From Lachnospiraceae bacterium (GTDB lineage Bacteria; Bacillota; Clostridia; Lachnospirales; Lachnospiraceae), in contig JAAWAC010000035.1 in NCBI GenBank assembly GCA_022791975.1, positions 19,998 through 83,997 on the forward strand: DNA of 64,000 nucleotides, in the 5' to 3' direction. The translations under genes and the position numbers were made by a program. The notes beneath the pieces are model-generated. The model was not told the DNA's origin and ran no database searches. It saw only the letters and a list, made by a program, of their open reading frames with translations. Below, piece after piece: positions 61,587-64,000 of the stretch (positions within the stretch are counted from its first letter, which is position 1; the number at the start of each line of letters is the position of its first letter).

Positions 61587-63827
61587 ATGGAGGGCATAAA
61601 TTTGAGTGATCACACAAAAGTGGAACATGGGTTAATTGAATACATTCTATCTGCGCTGGATGCTCCGGAAGAAAATTCCAGCGCTCTGCGGACTCCTGAC
61701 GGAAGCCGTGTTCTGAATGATGTGAATATCCAGGCTGCCCATGAAGTCAAAAAATTTATGGACGAAATGCCAGGAGGCTTTTTCATCTATCGAGCCGAAG
61801 GTCAGGAGGAGCTTATCTATGCTAACAAGGCCATGCTCCACATTTTTAACTGTGATACCATGGCAGAGCTGCGGGAGTTGACCAAAAATTCCTTTCGCGG
61901 AATCGTCCACCCCGATGATTTGGAGGCTGTGGAGGAAAGTATTCGGGTTCAGATTGCCCACAGCCAGCACGATCTGGATTATGTGGAATACCGCATTATC
62001 CAAAAAGGTGGGCAAATCCGCTGGATAGAGGATTATGGTCATTTTGTTCACAGCGAATACATGGGAGGGATCTTCTATGTATTTGCTGGGGATGCCACAG
62101 AAAAAAAGCAGCGCCAGGCTGCGGAAAAGACTGCTATGCTCAATGAAAAGAGAGCGCGGGAAAAGCAGCTGCAAAACCAGATCGAAGCATATGACAAGGA
62201 GCTTAAGGTCATTAACCAGGAGCACTTGCGGCGGCTGGAGGTGATTGAAGGCCTCAGCATCAATTATGAATCTATTCTTTACGTCAACCTGGACGCGGAT
62301 CGAATCCTTCCCTATCGGCTTAGCAGCCGTACCGAACTCCAGTTTGGCAAAAAATTTGAGCCTCGGTCTTTTCGCTGGTATGTGGACAATTATATAGACA
62401 CCTGGGTCTGCCCGGAGGATCGGGAAAGTGTCCGTCAGGCCACTTTGCCAGAGTGTATTCGGGAAAAACTGTCGAAAAACAATACCTATTACATCAATTA
62501 TCGTGTGCAAAAGGATGGAGAACTGCAATATCTCCAGCTCCGCCTGGTAAATGTCAGCAGTGAAAATCAGATCTCCCGGGTTGTTTTGGGCTATCGCCGG
62601 GTGGATGATGAGCTTCAGTATGAGATGGAGCAGAAAAAGATCCTGGAGGATGCCCTGAATCATGCAAGGCTGGCAAATATTGCCAAGGATACCTTTCTCT
62701 CCAACATGTCTCATGACATGCGTACTCCTTTAAATGCCATTACTGGCTACACAGCTCTGGCCCAAAAACACAGTTATGAACCTGCGCTGGTAGGGGAATA
62801 TCTTCAAAAGATTGAGACCTCCAGCCAGCAGCTTCTCTCTCTTATAAATGATGTGCTGGAGATTTCCCGCCTTGAGTCTGGGACCATCCATAACAGGGAG
62901 TCTGAATGCCATTTACCTGCTTTTATGGAAAAACTTAAGCTGGTCCTGCTTCCCATTGCCAATAGAAAGAAGCTTAACTTTTCTGTGGATCTATCTGGCC
63001 TGGAACATGGCGATATTTACTGTGACAGTGAGAAGCTTGAGCGGATTCTCCTTTGTCTTATTGGGAATGCTATCAAATATACAGGCAATGGCGGTCAGGT
63101 TTTGTTGCGGGTAATGGAACAAAAAGAGGCTGCAAATAATTATGGCACCTACCGGTTCCTGGTGGAAGATAACGGCATTGGAATCAGTCCGGAATTTCTC
63201 CAGCGCATTTTTGATCCCTTTGAGCGGGTTCAGAATACTACCCAGAGCGGCATTCAGGGCACAGGATTGGGCTTGACCATTGCCAAAAATATGGTGGAGA
63301 CCATGGGGGGCAGCATTCAGGTAGAGAGCACACCGGGAAAGGGCAGCTGTTTTACCGTTATCTTTGATTTTCGCCTACTTAGCCAGCATCTCTCTCCTAC
63401 CAGTCATATGACCCAGGCGGTTCTCCAGCTGGTAGGATCCCGAAAGCTTCTTCTGGTGGATGACAATGAAATAAATGTGGAGATCGAGAGCGAACTCCTG
63501 GAGGATTTGGGGTTCACTGTGGACACGGCTGCCAACGGCCGCATTGCCCTGGATATGCTTGTAGCTTCCCCTCCACATACCTATGCGCTGATTCTTATGG
63601 ATATCCAGATGCCTGTGATGAACGGTTATGAAGCCACCCGGGCTATCCGAGGCCTTGAAACACCCAGCCTGTCCAGTATCCCCATTATTGCTCTGTCCTC
63701 CAATGCCTTTGAGGAGGATAGACAAATGTCCCGGGAAAGTGGCATGAATGCCCACATTCCCAAGCCTGTAAATATCCCAGAGCTTCTAGATTTAATGGAA
63801 AAAACCATACAGCTCATTCCCATTTAA
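61587..63827 (+). CDS. Cytoplasmic hybrid histidine kinase (PAS, HisKA, HATPase, receiver)
   Basis: The 746-residue protein has a PAS domain (about 50-170: GGFFIYRAEGQEELIYANKAML, HPDDLEAVEE), a second PAS-like region (about 225-345), HisKA with SNMSHDMRTPLNAITGY (phosphorylated H376) and HATPase boxes LIGNAIKYTGNGG, DNGIGIS and GTGLGLTI. A receiver domain has LLVDDNEIN and phosphoacceptor D672 (LILMDIQMPVMNG). No membrane helix is present, so it senses an internal signal. A TTG at 61602 has GGAGGG upstream and may be the real start. No partner output regulator is adjacent. Confidence 0.92.
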   Translation: MEGINLSDHTKVEHGLIEYILSALDAPEENSSALRTPDGSRVLNDVNIQAAHEVKKFMDEMPGGFFIYRAEGQEELIYANKAMLHIFNCDTMAELRELTKNSFRGIVHPDDLEAVEESIRVQIAHSQHDLDYVEYRIIQKGGQIRWIEDYGHFVHSEYMGGIFYVFAGDATEKKQRQAAEKTAMLNEKRAREKQLQNQIEAYDKELKVINQEHLRRLEVIEGLSINYESILYVNLDADRILPYRLSSRTELQFGKKFEPRSFRWYVDNYIDTWVCPEDRESVRQATLPECIREKLSKNNTYYINYRVQKDGELQYLQLRLVNVSSENQISRVVLGYRRVDDELQYEMEQKKILEDALNHARLANIAKDTFLSNMSHDMRTPLNAITGYTALAQKHSYEPALVGEYLQKIETSSQQLLSLINDVLEISRLESGTIHNRESECHLPAFMEKLKLVLLPIANRKKLNFSVDLSGLEHGDIYCDSEKLERILLCLIGNAIKYTGNGGQVLLRVMEQKEAANNYGTYRFLVEDNGIGISPEFLQRIFDPFERVQNTTQSGIQGTGLGLTIAKNMVETMGGSIQVESTPGKGSCFTVIFDFRLLSQHLSPTSHMTQAVLQLVGSRKLLLVDDNEINVEIESELLEDLGFTVDTAANGRIALDMLVASPPHTYALILMDIQMPVMNGYEATRAIRGLETPSLSSIPIIALSSNAFEEDRQMSRESGMNAHIPKPVNIPELLDLMEKTIQLIPI

Positions 63828-63879
63828 AAACAGGATCCCTATTTCCACACAGACTTTGGTTTCCGTTTCTATCACAGCA

Positions 63880-64000
63880 ATCGAGTAGGGGGAATTTAAT
63901 CCCCCTCTCACACCACCGTACATTCCGTTCGGCATACGGAGGTTCAACATATCTTCAAAGCATGACGTTCTACGTAATAATCATAACAACTGACAAGACC
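63880..64000 (-). mobile_element. 3' end of a group II intron (domains V-VI), continuing past the window
   Basis: Read on the minus strand, the sequence after the reverse-transcriptase stop gives a domain V-like hairpin (CCTCCGTATGCCG, AACGG, TGTACGGTGG). It then gives a domain VI-like hairpin GAGAGGGGGA, TTAAA, TTCCCCCTACTCG with a bulged A near the end. This matches the ending (CTACTCGAT) of bacterial group II introns as I know them. The 3' splice boundary should be near 63880. Confidence 0.6.
63944..64000 (-). CDS. C-terminus of group II intron reverse transcriptase/maturase (partial)
   Basis: The last 18 codons of a frame entering from the right edge read GLVSCYDYYVERHALKIC and end with TGA at 63946-63944. 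The frame lies directly before the domain V-like RNA, the usual place for an intron-encoded protein. Only the tail is visible, so the call rests on position. Confidence 0.45.
   Translation of the reverse strand, partial: GLVSCYDYYVERHALKIC

Overview
The window looks like a chromosomal segment of a Firmicutes bacterium of the class Clostridia, most likely a gut Lachnospiraceae. This is inferred from strong Shine-Dalgarno sites, a transketolase split into two genes, a CvpA/DUF5711/LysM gene trio, a SipW plus sortase pilus locus, an ABC-class ATPase of the COG3044 type, and a T-box-controlled ilvB. No species can be named from the sequence alone. No tRNA, rRNA or CRISPR array was seen.

Layout. 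1-2.7 kb: a complete DpnII-type restriction-modification operon (dpnM-dpnA-dpnB, minus strand) with its own promoter. 2.7-19.1 kb: a 13-gene minus-strand surface-structure operon. It runs from a coiled-coil protein and signal peptidase I, through a 1770-residue LPETG tip adhesin with His/Cys repeats, an LPSTG backbone pilin and a class C sortase, to an unanchored pilin-like protein, SipW/TasA-type proteins, SipW itself, a BTAD regulator and a small protein, and ends at a clear terminator. 19.6-32.3 kb: a MATE pump, a cytidylate-kinase-like protein, CvpA, DUF5711, a membrane LysM protein with a dead-looking MPN domain, transketolase halves, recR, ybaB, dnaX, a phosphofructokinase and two membrane proteins of unknown function. 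32.5-34.2 kb: the COG3044 ATPase.

34.5-53.0 kb is a carbohydrate region. A plus-strand oxidoreductase/SDR/SDR operon converges on a large minus-strand operon that starts at a divergent promoter pair shared with an AraC regulator. This operon carries an HpcH-type aldolase, an aldo/keto reductase, an oligopeptide-type ABC importer, a DHDPS/NAL-family lyase, NanE, a ROK kinase and two exporters. A second lyase and a NagB-like protein follow. The gene set resembles amino-sugar or sialic-acid-type catabolism, but several enzymes lack canonical residues and the importer's oppD gene has an in-frame stop, so the substrate is open.

53.5-64 kb: a decayed zinc-ribbon gene, a DUF4261 protein, an exosortase (XrtK-like) translationally coupled to a single VIT/vWA target protein, then a T-box leader and ilvB-ilvN, a soluble hybrid histidine kinase, and the 3' end of a group II intron at the window edge. 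The most novel observation is a pair of about 100-base structured elements, one before ilvB and one between ilvB and ilvN. They share a conserved hairpin core, have unrelated but well-paired outer stems, and are each bounded by their own direct repeat, the second copy of which ends at the ribosome-binding site.
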